Below are positions 17,528 through 26,984 of a DNA stretch of 64,000 nt, one piece after another; within the stretch, counting starts at the first letter, position 1, and each line of letters begins with the position of its first letter. The translations under genes and the position numbers were made by a program. Origin of the DNA: Halovenus rubra (lineage in GTDB: Archaea; Halobacteriota; Halobacteria; Halobacteriales; Haloarculaceae); assembly GCF_026586665.1 (NCBI RefSeq), contig NZ_JAODIY010000001.1, positions 124,001 through 188,000 of the forward strand. The letters are read 5' to 3'. The notes under the pieces are model-generated. The model was given only the letters and a program-made list of their open reading frames with translations. It had not been told where the DNA came from and made no database searches.

Positions 17528-20500
17528 ATGACAGACTCAACAGAAAAGCTTCGCGCAGTCTTCCTCGCTGCGATCATGGTGGTTTCCGTTTTCGCCATGA
17601 CCGTGACATTTAGTGGGGCAGCTGTCGCGCAAGCTTCGACAAATGCGAGTGTAGACTTCCAAGATCAGGACTCGCTCGGTGATTCGGTCCTGGTCGACGA
17701 AGTGAATGTAGATAACTATAACACAGGTACCGTCAAGAACGTTACAGTCTTCAACCTATCTGACGGCGACCGTGACATGGAGCTCGGAGACGCCTCTGTT
17801 TCCGGCACCACAACGAACATTCCAGTCACCCTAACCACTGAGATTACAGAGTCTCAGGATCTAGAAGCTGTTGCGTTCAACAACAGCGGTGACGCTATCG
17901 CTAGTTCGACCGCGTCCATCTCCTACGTTGAAGATTACCAGCAGATTCAGGGAGATGCTGATGCACCACGTATCTGGGTCGGCCAGAACATTGTTATCGA
18001 TGGCAACTACAACCTCGGTAACGATTACGACGTGTACTCGACCAGCACTTCCAGCGGTGACTACTACGCAGGAAGCTTCGTCCGTGAAGTCCGCGCAACG
18101 GCTAACGGACAGCTCATCGTCCGCTCGACCACCATCGAGCCGGGTGTCCACGTCACTGAGAATGCAACGAAATCCATCTCCAGTGGAGAAGGTCCGATAA
18201 ACACCGAAAACTTCCCGAGCTTCGAACTAACTGAGCAGTTCCTCGAAGTTGACGGCGTTGAGGATACTTCTGTGGACAGTACTCAGTTCACCATCGGTGA
18301 GATTGACTCCAACCGTGCAGGATACGACCTAGAAGTGCAGCTGGAAGACGGGACTGTTGTCGATACGCTGAACAATCTCGGCGACTACGAAGAAGATGTC
18401 GTTGTTGACCACGGTCTCGGTGTTGGTGACTACAACTTCAGCTTTGAAGTGACAGACACGCCAGCATCTGACGAGTCCGGCCACGAAGTGACGCCGGAAC
18501 TCGACCAGGAACTGGAAATCGTCTCGCCGGAACCACAGACTGACCAGTTCGTCCGTGGTGACATTGTTCCGATCGAACTCGACATCCAGGCTGCAGACAC
18601 TGGAACAATCACCATCGGTGACCGTCAGGAAGGCCAGTCGATCGAACTCAACGTCACGTTCGAAGACAGTGACGGTGACGGCTCGGCCCTCTTCTACCTG
18701 AACACGTACCAGATTGGTGACGACAACTCCAGCTACGGTGCAACAGACGCCGGTAACGGTGTCTACGGCACCTCCGATACGACCATCACGAACGTCGACA
18801 AGAACAGAGTCGAAATTGGCGGTGGCTCGGCCGGACAGGATGTCATCGCAGCTGGCTCCTACGACCTCGTTGCAGCAATCGGCGAGAACTCGTGGAAGAA
18901 TTCGTCGACTCTCGTCCAGGACCGCAGCAGCCTGCGCCTGAACGAGCGTGGAACCCAGGGCGTTAACGTCTACACGGCACCCGGAACGGGTGACGCACAG
19001 ATCCAGCCCGAGACGACCGACGATGTCGAAGCAGCAATCGAGAATGGAGTCGTGACCGCGGCAGACGGCACGATTGCCGACAACGACTACTTCCTTCTCC
19101 AGATTGAGTCCTCCGGTCTTGAGGGACTCCTGCACACGGCAGCACTGGACAACAGTAATGTTGCTGACTTCGGTATCCTCGACCGCAGCGACGACCACAT
19201 CATCAGTGATGCATGGTTCGCTGCTGACGCACTAACTGGAATTGGCCAGCAGGCCGACGCTGGTCCGAACCTAGACGAGTTCTTCCTCGACATGCAGGAA
19301 GAAGTCGAAACTGACCCGAACTCTGATGTCATCGCCGGTACGGACGACACCGGCAACCTCGACTCGTACTGGCTGCCAATCAAGGTTCAGTCCGGTGAGG
19401 AACAGGTTAAGAACCCTGGCCGCAGTCTTGAGGCCGGCGAAGAGATGGTCGGTATCTTCAGTGTTGAACCGCCAATCGACACCGAATACTTCGGTGATAA
19501 CAACAACACCAACCCGGCATTCGCCGATGTCTCCATCAACAAGATTGGTGGCGACGCTGGCAATGACGCAGTCTACGAAAAGAGCTACAACGAGCAAAGC
19601 GTCACGCCGTGGACCTTCGTTAGCGACCAGGCAAGCGTTGTCGTCGAAGGCACCACGCTCGGTGCGATGGACGAGCTCGCAGTGCCACAGGAAGACAACA
19701 TCACGGTCAGCGGCCAGACCAACATCGCAGCTGGCACGCCGCTGAACGTTAACTTCGTCGCAGCGAGCGGCGAGGAGGAAGCCTTCTTCGTCTCGACCGA
19801 AGCGACGGTCGAGTACGTCGAGGGTGCACCGAACACGTGGGAGACCACCATTGACTTCGGTGACCGTCCTGTCGGTACTGAGTTTGAAGTGAACATCCGC
19901 CGTGGCGGCTCTGCACCGCTGCTGAACCCGCAGGGCGAGTCCACGCTGGGTGTCGTTACTGCCGAACCTGCAGTTAACGAATTCACGTTCGCTGACCAGG
20001 ACTCCGGTGGTAGCTCCGTCGTTGTTGACACGTTCAACACGACCCAGGGCGGTTACGTCGAAATCCTCAACTCCGACGGTGACCGCGTTGGTCTGAGCAA
20101 CCTTCAGGACACTGGCGAGCAGAACCGTATCGCTATCTCGCTCGACCAGGACCTCGAAGAGAACCAGGAACTGACCGCACGTGCACTCCGCACGATGGAT
20201 CAGGCCTACATGAACGAGGACGGCAACCCGGTCGAAACCTCGGCAGCAGTTACTGTCGAGCAGCCCGACCCTGCTGAGTTCACCGTGAGCGACCTTTCAC
20301 CGGAGAACGCAGCAACCGAGCAAGGTTCGACTGTTGAAGTCTCCGCAACCATCGCCAACGATGGTGGCGAAGAGGCCGAAACGTCCGTTGAACTCCTCCT
20401 CGACGGTAGCACCGCCGCCACGAAGTCCGCCACCCTGGCGGGCGGCGAGTCGACGACTGTTACCTTCGAAGTGGACACCAGCGACCTCGAACCGGGCACC

Positions 20501-20758
20501 TACGTCCACGGCATCGCAACTGGCGATGACGACGCTTCAGGCGCACTGACGGTCGAAGCGGCCTCGACCCCGACTCCGACCCCGACTGAGACCGCAACGC
20601 CTGAGCCGACTGAGACCCAAACGCCCGAGCAGACCGAGACTGCAACCGCAACTGAGGAATCCAGCGACGGAGACGGTGCTGGCTTCGGTGTTGTCGTTGC
20701 ACTCCTCGCCTTCCTCGGAGCGTCGCTCCTCGCAGTCCGCCGACAGACTCGCGAATAA
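17528..20758 (+). CDS. csg: S-layer glycoprotein (PGF-CTERM-like anchor)
   Basis: 1076 residues, strongly acidic. A Sec signal peptide spans residues 1 to about 34-36 (hydrophobic core VFLAAIMVVSVFAM, then AVAQA). I count at least eleven N-x-S/T sequons (for example NAS near 39, KNVT, TENAT, YNFS, LNVT, NNNT, DNIT, FNTT). The C-terminus has a Thr/Pro/Glu-rich wall-spanning stretch (near 1010-1045), then DGAGFG, one membrane helix and RRQTR: the archaeosortase A signal, but with Ala-Gly-Phe where Pro-Gly-Phe is usual. ArtA is encoded next downstream. The product forms the surface lattice and is the obvious target of the glycosylation genes to its left. Confidence 0.93.
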   Translation: MTDSTEKLRAVFLAAIMVVSVFAMTVTFSGAAVAQASTNASVDFQDQDSLGDSVLVDEVNVDNYNTGTVKNVTVFNLSDGDRDMELGDASVSGTTTNIPVTLTTEITESQDLEAVAFNNSGDAIASSTASISYVEDYQQIQGDADAPRIWVGQNIVIDGNYNLGNDYDVYSTSTSSGDYYAGSFVREVRATANGQLIVRSTTIEPGVHVTENATKSISSGEGPINTENFPSFELTEQFLEVDGVEDTSVDSTQFTIGEIDSNRAGYDLEVQLEDGTVVDTLNNLGDYEEDVVVDHGLGVGDYNFSFEVTDTPASDESGHEVTPELDQELEIVSPEPQTDQFVRGDIVPIELDIQAADTGTITIGDRQEGQSIELNVTFEDSDGDGSALFYLNTYQIGDDNSSYGATDAGNGVYGTSDTTITNVDKNRVEIGGGSAGQDVIAAGSYDLVAAIGENSWKNSSTLVQDRSSLRLNERGTQGVNVYTAPGTGDAQIQPETTDDVEAAIENGVVTAADGTIADNDYFLLQIESSGLEGLLHTAALDNSNVADFGILDRSDDHIISDAWFAADALTGIGQQADAGPNLDEFFLDMQEEVETDPNSDVIAGTDDTGNLDSYWLPIKVQSGEEQVKNPGRSLEAGEEMVGIFSVEPPIDTEYFGDNNNTNPAFADVSINKIGGDAGNDAVYEKSYNEQSVTPWTFVSDQASVVVEGTTLGAMDELAVPQEDNITVSGQTNIAAGTPLNVNFVAASGEEEAFFVSTEATVEYVEGAPNTWETTIDFGDRPVGTEFEVNIRRGGSAPLLNPQGESTLGVVTAEPAVNEFTFADQDSGGSSVVVDTFNTTQGGYVEILNSDGDRVGLSNLQDTGEQNRIAISLDQDLEENQELTARALRTMDQAYMNEDGNPVETSAAVTVEQPDPAEFTVSDLSPENAATEQGSTVEVSATIANDGGEEAETSVELLLDGSTAATKSATLAGGESTTVTFEVDTSDLEPGTYVHGIATGDDDASGALTVEAASTPTPTPTETATPEPTETQTPEQTETATATEESSDGDGAGFGVVVALLAFLGASLLAVRRQTRE

Positions 20759-20765
20759 CTAACTA

Positions 20766-20810
20766 CCGGATTCGTTTCCGGCTTCACGTTCCATTTTTCT
20801 TTGGTGTTTT
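20766..20810 (+). terminator. Hairpin and T-tract after S-layer gene
   Basis: A short stem (CCGGA at 20766-20770, TCCGG at 20777-20781) is followed by T runs at 20793-20798 and 20807-20810, eight bases after the csg stop. Archaeal termination relies on T tracts; the stem may be incidental. Confidence 0.45.
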
Positions 20811-20906
20811 CCCGTCAGTGGCGACGCCGTCGATGTATCGCCTCTGTCTTGAGCGTGCACAGACCGACAAAGCCTATACGCTCCCACCAGATACACACGC
20901 ATAGAG

Positions 20907-21923
20907 ATGTTGGGCCAGCTCAACACAATCTTAGCCGACCTTGGCACCTACGCACACCCTGTCGGCTGGCTTGCACTTGCTGTCTTTCTGATTGGTGTTG
21001 TCGTTGATACGACTGACCGCGAGCACGCACGCCCAGTATTTATTGCTGGCTGGCTCCTGTTCGCACTCTTTTGGGTCCTGCTTATCCAGCCGTTTTTCGT
21101 GGCTGACCAGAGTATTATTCGTGGTGTGGGGGCTGTACTTGCCGCCCCACTCTCGGTGCTTGTCGCGAAAGTCCTCTATGAGGGTCGTGACACGCTGTTT
21201 ACGCTCTCACGAGCGGTCCCAATGATGGGGCTATTTTATGTCCCGTTTTCGTTCTCGCAGACGCTCCGAGAGGAACTAATTCTCCTCGTTACCGGACAGA
21301 CCGCGTGGGTGATGAATCTCATCGGCTACAACCCACCGCTGGTGACTGAACTCTCCGAGGCTGCCCCGGCTGCGCCCGGTGGTGTCGATTACAACCTCGC
21401 CCGTGAAATCGGCGGCAAAGAACTCGCATTCGAAAATACGTTTGTTTTCTTCACTGATGGCGGTGGGACAATCACATACACCATCGTCCTCGCGTGTACC
21501 GGTATCGGGAGCATGGCCGTTATCGGCGGTCTCGTGTTGGCGGTCAAGGCACCGCTACGTCGGAAGGTCAGAGGACTCGCGCTTGCGTTGCCGATTATTT
21601 ATGTGTTGAACATCATCAGGAACGTGTTCATTGGGCTTAGCTACGGACACCAGTACGCCCATTTTTTCCCAGACCCGACGATAACTGTCTTTGCACTGGA
21701 TAACTCCTTACGGGTCTCGTACATCTGGGCCGACCGTATTCTGGCCCAGTCCGGGTCGGTAATTGCGATGGTCATTATTTTCTGGTTAGTCGTGCGCGAA
21801 GTTCCAGAAGTAATGGACCCTGTTGAAGAGGTACTCTACTTGCTCACCGGTGAGGAACTCGACCTGGCAGCAGCACTCAACGTCGACCGTGAGACTGGCG
21901 AGTCAACTGAATCGACGGACTGA
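20907..21923 (+). CDS. artA: Archaeosortase A
   Basis: 338 residues, polytopic membrane protein. The catalytic set of ArtA is visible: Cys197 in LACTGIG, Arg238 in NIIRNVFIG and Arg277 in ADRILA; the spacing Cys to first Arg (41) and first to second Arg (39) fits the family. ArtA processes proteins with a C-terminal PGF tripartite signal and links them to archaeal lipid. Two likely substrates are in this window: the S-layer glycoprotein just upstream and the exonuclease-like protein at 59180. The gene lies 148 bp after csg and is probably transcribed separately, past the T-tract. Confidence 0.9.
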   Translation: MLGQLNTILADLGTYAHPVGWLALAVFLIGVVVDTTDREHARPVFIAGWLLFALFWVLLIQPFFVADQSIIRGVGAVLAAPLSVLVAKVLYEGRDTLFTLSRAVPMMGLFYVPFSFSQTLREELILLVTGQTAWVMNLIGYNPPLVTELSEAAPAAPGGVDYNLAREIGGKELAFENTFVFFTDGGGTITYTIVLACTGIGSMAVIGGLVLAVKAPLRRKVRGLALALPIIYVLNIIRNVFIGLSYGHQYAHFFPDPTITVFALDNSLRVSYIWADRILAQSGSVIAMVIIFWLVVREVPEVMDPVEEVLYLLTGEELDLAAALNVDRETGESTESTD

Positions 21924-21943
21924 GCGGTGACTGTTTTTTGCCG

Positions 21944-22705
21944 TTACTCGAATATCGTGTCGGGAGCATCGCCGAACGTCTGTAGACTCTCGCGTTCAAG
22001 TGGGTGACAATCAGCAGGGAGAACCAGCAGGTGCAACGGCGAGCCAAATGATTCCGTGGCAAGCGTCGAAACTCTGTCTGCCCGAACAGTCGGGTCATCA
22101 CTGCCGGCCTGTGCGACGACAACGCCCAACGGGTCGTCAAGTCGCTTCTCAAGCAGTGCTGCCGCGGTGTCGCCCGACATAAACCGTTCTGCCTCGGCGT
22201 CGATGTCCAGATAGACTAGCGTGTGCAAACCGCGCTCACGGTTCGCCTGAACTGTCTCCAAGACGCTGTCGGGGACACCACCGTGGGTCTCCTCGAAGGG
22301 GAGTGTCGTGGCCTTCCCGAAACGATAGTTCTGGAGACCAGTCAGCGAACTTGCGGCGGTCTGTGCGGTCGTTCCGTGAATCACCTGTGTGTCGATTCCG
22401 TGCTCCCGTGCTCGGGTCCGCAAATCGACGTGCGTCGTCGAAATCATCGTGTCGCCAGCCGTAAGAAAGGCCACGTGTCCGGATTTGGCAGCGGAGAGAA
22501 TCGGCTCGGGCTCTTGTTCGACACCACCGCGGTCACGTACTTGTATGGTAAGGTCGTGTGTCGATTCGACCCGCTCAACGGTCGTTCCGATGAGGCGACT
22601 GGTGTAAAACTCGGCGAAGGCAGTGTCAGCGTCCTGCAGGGTATCTCGGCCACGGAGCGTAATCGAGCGCTCATCGTAGAGACCGAGCCCAATAAACGAA
22701 AGCAT
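21944..22705 (-). CDS. dphB: Diphthine synthase
   Basis: 254 residues from the ATG at 22705 (MLSFIGLGLYDERSITLRG). A tetrapyrrole-methylase-type fold is shown by GLGLYD at the N-terminus, AFLTAGDTMISTTH near residue 90 and QAGSDDP near 200. The archaeal enzyme methylates a modified His of elongation factor 2 with S-adenosylmethionine in diphthamide synthesis. The frame is open to 22750, but the extension lacks family similarity. It converges on artA (20 bp between stops) and follows pstB on the same strand with a 60-bp gap. Confidence 0.9.
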   Translation of the reverse strand: MLSFIGLGLYDERSITLRGRDTLQDADTAFAEFYTSRLIGTTVERVESTHDLTIQVRDRGGVEQEPEPILSAAKSGHVAFLTAGDTMISTTHVDLRTRAREHGIDTQVIHGTTAQTAASSLTGLQNYRFGKATTLPFEETHGGVPDSVLETVQANRERGLHTLVYLDIDAEAERFMSGDTAAALLEKRLDDPLGVVVAQAGSDDPTVRADRVSTLATESFGSPLHLLVLPADCHPLERESLQTFGDAPDTIFE

Positions 22706-22765
22706 ACCTCTGTGTCTGGTTGAGAGCCGGTTAAAAGCCTCGTTCGCCATTACGAACGCACAGCG

Positions 22766-23605
22766 CTATCCGAACTTACCGGTGATGTAGTCTTCGACGC
22801 GCTGGTGTTCTGGGTTCTCGAAGATTTTCTCCGTGTCGTCGAACTCGACAAGCTTACCGCCGGTCAAGAATACTGCCGTCTTATCTGAGATACGGGCCGC
22901 CTGTTGCATATTGTGTGTGACGATTGCTACGGTAAACTCCGAAGCCAAATCCTCGATAAGGTCTTCGATTTGGGAAGTTGCAACCGGGTCAAGCGCTGAG
23001 GCTGGCTCGTCCATCAGGATTACTTCGGGGTCAGGTGCGATTGCGCGAGCGATACAGAGTCGCTGTTGTTGCCCACCTGAAAGGTCCAATCCCGAGGAGT
23101 CAAGTTGGTCTTTGACCTCGTCCCAGAGAGCAGCACGACGAAGTGCGTCTTCGACCTGCTCGTCCAAGTTGTCGTCTTTTCCTTGGACGCGAAGACCGTA
23201 GGCCACGTTGTCGTAGATGCTCTTAGGGAAGGGGTTGGGTTCCTGAAACACCATCCCAACGGAGCGTCGGAGTGCGACGGGGTCAACCTCATTATCGTAG
23301 ACGTTCTTGCCCCGGAGGCGGATTTCGCCCTCGATACGGGCGCTCTCGATAAGATCATTCATCCGGTTTATACACCGCAGGAATGTCGACTTGCCACAGC
23401 CTGACGGCCCGATGAGCGCTGTTACCTGCTGTTCGGGGATATTCATCGTAATATCGTCGAGTGCCTGTGTGTCGTTATACCAGACATCGACAGCTTCAGT
23501 TTCGATTACCGGCTCGTGGTCTTCCATGTCGACACTCCCCGTTGCCACGGCTGCGGTGTCGATTGTCGACTCCATCTCACTGTTCTGTGTGTCTTCCAGA
23601 CTCAT
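22766..23605 (-). CDS. pstB: Phosphate ABC transporter ATPase PstB
   Basis: 279 residues from the ATG at 23605. All ABC motifs are intact: Walker [11 protein letters not shown]-loop VFQEPNPFP, signature LSGGQQQRL, Walker [14 protein letters not shown] and switch [15 protein letters not shown] and [16 protein letters not shown] are specific to PstB. An acidic N-terminal extension of about 35 residues precedes the domain, as often in haloarchaea. The partner genes pstS, pstC and pstA are not in this window; upstream is an unrelated membrane hydrolase. An AT-rich element near 23722-23745 probably holds its promoter. Confidence 0.92.
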   Translation of the reverse strand: MSLEDTQNSEMESTIDTAAVATGSVDMEDHEPVIETEAVDVWYNDTQALDDITMNIPEQQVTALIGPSGCGKSTFLRCINRMNDLIESARIEGEIRLRGKNVYDNEVDPVALRRSVGMVFQEPNPFPKSIYDNVAYGLRVQGKDDNLDEQVEDALRRAALWDEVKDQLDSSGLDLSGGQQQRLCIARAIAPDPEVILMDEPASALDPVATSQIEDLIEDLASEFTVAIVTHNMQQAARISDKTAVFLTGGKLVEFDDTEKIFENPEHQRVEDYITGKFG

Positions 23606-23780
23606 TGCTCTCTGTTGGTAAGTTTGTGGTCGCAGCACAGTTGGCGCCCTACACCATCGCTGACCAGCAACTCGACGGTTAGGGTTCGCCGTTCCACTAC
23701 CGTTCAGTTGCTCGCTATCGCATAAATATTATGCTATTGAATATATTGATGTCCTCAGAGTACGCTATATCTCTATATAG

Positions 23781-24338
23781 TCAACTCGTCTGTAGGTATC
23801 TGTTGGTAGGGAGTGCTTGCTGGAGCAGCGAGAGGCCAGGGTATCCGTCTGCTCGCCAAACCATCACTGCAACTGCAAAGAGCACGAACTGGCTGAGGAA
23901 ATACGGCTCCGTGAGTGTCGATAGCAACATCTCAACTGGGCTTGGGGCGCTCCCTTCGTATGGTTCGACAGAGAGGTACGGCCACAGGAGGAAAGACGCC
24001 GTCGCGTCGCTACTCCACAAGACAGGTATCGAGTCTGCAAGCGAGTGTGAGATTGCTCCCACAGCGAAGGCAACGCCGTACTCGCTGCGGTCCCGGAGCG
24101 ATAACACACCCATTACAAGCAGACACAGCGGGACGACAAAGAGCAACGAATGCGCGAGTGACCGCCCCGTAGGAAGGACACCTGTATACCAGCCAAGCGG
24201 TTTATCGATGAGGTCCGGTATCTGGCTGCCAATACAGAGTGCGACTGCCGGCCATGCTGGTGGCCGCCCAACTGACCGAATCCGGGTTGACCCGACGTAC
24301 AACAGATACGCGACTGCAACGTGTCCCATCGGCCACAT
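23781..24338 (-). CDS. YdjM/DUF457-type membrane-bound metal-dependent hydrolase
   Basis: About 185 residues (start at ATG 24338, alternatively 24329). GHVAVAYLLY at the N-terminus, SQIPDLIDK near residue 35, GRSLAHSLLF near 57 and AISHSLADSI near 90 supply the spaced His/Asp pattern of the YdjM family, embedded in four to five membrane helices. The family's reaction is unknown. The frame runs to 24449, but the extra N-terminus is not hydrophobic and has no family character. It is divergent from the lipoprotein gene at 24484. Confidence 0.75.
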   Translation of the reverse strand: MWPMGHVAVAYLLYVGSTRIRSVGRPPAWPAVALCIGSQIPDLIDKPLGWYTGVLPTGRSLAHSLLFVVPLCLLVMGVLSLRDRSEYGVAFAVGAISHSLADSIPVLWSSDATASFLLWPYLSVEPYEGSAPSPVEMLLSTLTEPYFLSQFVLFAVAVMVWRADGYPGLSLLQQALPTNRYLQTS

Positions 24339-24483
24339 ATGACTGGTCTTGTGTCTAGGGGTATAATCAACTTTCTGTTCACTCGTCCGGTTGACGTGAG
24401 CATTTCCGGCCCCAAATTCGTCCCAACAGTACTCTGTCCACCGACACATTCAATTGACTGACTAGCAATACTAGAGTAGCAGT

Positions 24484-26505
24484 ATGCGCGGTCACAACCG
24501 ACGAGGACTCATCATACTTGCGGCCGCGCTATTTGTTGTGCTTGCCGGTTGTTCGGGGACTGGCGGCGATGATGTGTCGACACCAGTCCCTGCCGTGACC
24601 CAGACGCCCGAGACAGGCATCTCACCTACACCAACCCCAGAGCCGACAGCAAAACCAAAGGCTAACTACCCGAACATTTTCGATGATGTGATAGCTTCGG
24701 TCGATAACAGAACTGCTGAGAGATTCCAGACGCTCGTTACTGCTGAGGACGGCACGCTCACCAAGGATGGCAAACAGTTCATCGAGCAGTTAGAAGCAAT
24801 CGACGAGTTTGGCACACAACGACGCGATGCGGTTGTCGAGTGGGTCGTAGACGAAGGTCTAGATGGTGTGGTTGCTACATCACTCGGTACGGTACTTGCT
24901 TCGCCAGACTCGTTCACTGAAGCCGTTTTTGCTACCGGCGTTGCTGATACAAGCGGTGATGGACTTCTTGACGGCGAATTAGCGGCAGTGGGGCTGAACA
25001 TATCCGACCCCGACGAGCGGGCTGTCCCGATTGTTCGCCAGTCCCGAGACGGCGGGTACAACGAGCACGAAATTGCATTTTTGCGCCAGCTTGCAGACCT
25101 GAACGAGTTCGGGTGGACACAGGTTACGGAGTTGGGTCTGCTGGACGACACGGCTGGTGGCAATGTGACAGAGGCAGATGTCGACGCGCTCGCAGATGTG
25201 GCTGGCGATGGGCTACTCAACGCGACAGCAACACGTTTCGGTGCCAACCCCAACAGGAGCCATAAACATCTCGCTACTGTAACCGCGAGGCTGGGGACAG
25301 ATGCGTTTTCGTTGCTCGGCCGTGACTATCTCACCCGGCTGGTGACTGTGCTCGATACTGAGGGAACCGCCGAGCAGGTGCTGTTTCTGGATGTACTCGA
25401 CGATGTCGGTAAAACCGTTGCCCGGACAGACTTGGACCCAATCACAGATGACGACAGTGACGGTCTGCTCAACGCGATGGAAGCCGAACTCAACCTTAAT
25501 TCAACCAAGGCCGACCCGGCAATCGGGACGCTCGTGACGACACTCGCACAGGACGGCTATAATGCAACCGAACAAGAGTACGTCAGACGCGCTACTGAAC
25601 TTCGTAAGTATCGCAACCAGACGTACGAACTTTGGTCACAGGCCAAGCAACTCGGACTACTCGATGAGGCGGTTGATAACGGAACAGTAACCGACCGTCT
25701 GCGCTGGCAACTCGCCAACAACGATTCTGATCGCCTGCTCAACGGGATAGAAACGGAGTTCGGGAGCAACCCGAATGCCACAGACACCAGCGGTGACGGT
25801 TACGCGGACCACCTGCTCTGGGGGCCGATGCAAGACCTTGGGCTGACTGTCTCGCCGACCGCGGTCAACGTCTTTGTTGAGGTCGACCTTGCTGAGGGGG
25901 TCAGAGCACCAAGCGATACACAACTCAGGGCTGTACAGAAGCTATTTGCGACAGAACCACCAGACAGTATTGGTCCAATTCAGGTTCGATTCCGCGTGTG
26001 TCACACTGAACAGACCGACGTTGCCGACCCTGAAGAGATGATTGGCCAGACGGCCGACAAGCGTAATATCACTGGGCTTGGCTTTCATTATCTGCTGTTG
26101 TCCAACGGTCTTACTGCAGGCCAAACGCTTGGAGCGACACTCACACTGCCGGCAAACAACACACAGTACGCTGACCTCACGAGTTGGATGGTCGTCGATG
26201 GAACAATCTGGCGAACCGGCAGTGAGCGCAGTCAGGCAGGGACCATCGCACACGAACTGGGGCATACGCTGGGTATCGACGCTACTGCCTATGCTGGCGT
26301 CGACTCGCGGGATATTCCAGCCGATGAGTATGAGAGCATCATGAACTATAACAAACAGCCCAGCGACCTCACCTTCTCGACTACCGCCCCATTCAACGAT
26401 TACGAACACATGGCAAACCAGACGTTTGGAAGCCAGTTCCAGAACCAACGTGCGCTCGAAGCGATGTGGGAAAACGGGAGTGCTGACGAGAATGCGCTCT
26501 GTTAG
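24484..26505 (+). CDS. Metzincin-like zinc metalloprotease lipoprotein with calcium-type repeats
   Basis: 673 residues. The signal peptide ends in a lipobox (VVLAGC, Cys23) followed by a Thr/Pro linker, so the protein should be lipid-anchored outside. Residues 110-460 contain four Asp-rich turns (TSGDGLLDGE, VAGDGLLN, DDSDGLLN, TSGDGYAD), like thrombospondin-type-3 or dockerin calcium loops, each followed by a helix. The C-terminal domain has AHELGHTLGID near residue 590, a HExxHxxGxxD zinc site, and a Met-turn SIMNYN about 20 residues later. It is thus a probable surface protease. No neighbour shows a pathway link. Confidence 0.8.
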   Translation: MRGHNRRGLIILAAALFVVLAGCSGTGGDDVSTPVPAVTQTPETGISPTPTPEPTAKPKANYPNIFDDVIASVDNRTAERFQTLVTAEDGTLTKDGKQFIEQLEAIDEFGTQRRDAVVEWVVDEGLDGVVATSLGTVLASPDSFTEAVFATGVADTSGDGLLDGELAAVGLNISDPDERAVPIVRQSRDGGYNEHEIAFLRQLADLNEFGWTQVTELGLLDDTAGGNVTEADVDALADVAGDGLLNATATRFGANPNRSHKHLATVTARLGTDAFSLLGRDYLTRLVTVLDTEGTAEQVLFLDVLDDVGKTVARTDLDPITDDDSDGLLNAMEAELNLNSTKADPAIGTLVTTLAQDGYNATEQEYVRRATELRKYRNQTYELWSQAKQLGLLDEAVDNGTVTDRLRWQLANNDSDRLLNGIETEFGSNPNATDTSGDGYADHLLWGPMQDLGLTVSPTAVNVFVEVDLAEGVRAPSDTQLRAVQKLFATEPPDSIGPIQVRFRVCHTEQTDVADPEEMIGQTADKRNITGLGFHYLLLSNGLTAGQTLGATLTLPANNTQYADLTSWMVVDGTIWRTGSERSQAGTIAHELGHTLGIDATAYAGVDSRDIPADEYESIMNYNKQPSDLTFSTTAPFNDYEHMANQTFGSQFQNQRALEAMWENGSADENALC

Positions 26506-26528
26506 GACCGGACCGTGTTTGGACTCGG

Positions 26529-26867
26529 CTACTCGTCGGTGGCGTGAGTGTCACCGTGTTCGTCTTGTCCAGAGCCGGCGATATCACTCGTGGCGCTGTC
26601 GATTTCTTGTTCAAACTCTTCTACATCTGTCTCGACGGCTTCTGCCTCCTCTTTGACGGGCTCGACGCTTTCTTCGAGCTCGCCGCGAACGTCGTCGATT
26701 TCTCTTTCAGCAGTGGCCCTGGTTTTACGGACTTTACCGGCGGCCGAGCCTGCATTCCGGGCGATATCACTCGCCTTGGAGCCGAAGATGAGAACGAGAG
26801 CAACGGCTCCTATCAAGAGTAACTCCACACCGCCGACAAAGAGCGGGACTGTCGGAAGGCTACTCAT
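26529..26867 (-). CDS. TatA-like single-span membrane protein
   Basis: 112 residues. The N-terminus GGVELLLIGAVALVLIFGSK followed by an amphipathic SDIARNAGSAAGKVRK is the TatA/E pattern (one membrane span, hinge, amphipathic helix). A long acidic helical tail of about 70 residues follows. It may be a TatA subunit of twin-arginine export or one of the TatA-like proteins of unknown role that haloarchaea also carry; TatC is not in the window. Convergent with the metalloprotease gene. Confidence 0.7.
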   Translation of the reverse strand: MSSLPTVPLFVGGVELLLIGAVALVLIFGSKASDIARNAGSAAGKVRKTRATAEREIDDVRGELEESVEPVKEEAEAVETDVEEFEQEIDSATSDIAGSGQDEHGDTHATDE

Positions 26868-26984
26868 GTTTGAACGTTTCTGGTGAGCAATTGTATGTGT
26901 TTTGGGTTGTCAGATGTCAACGCACAACCCAAAGAACTGTCCCCATTCAGTAGAACAAAAAGCCTCATAGCCTAACTAGCGAGT

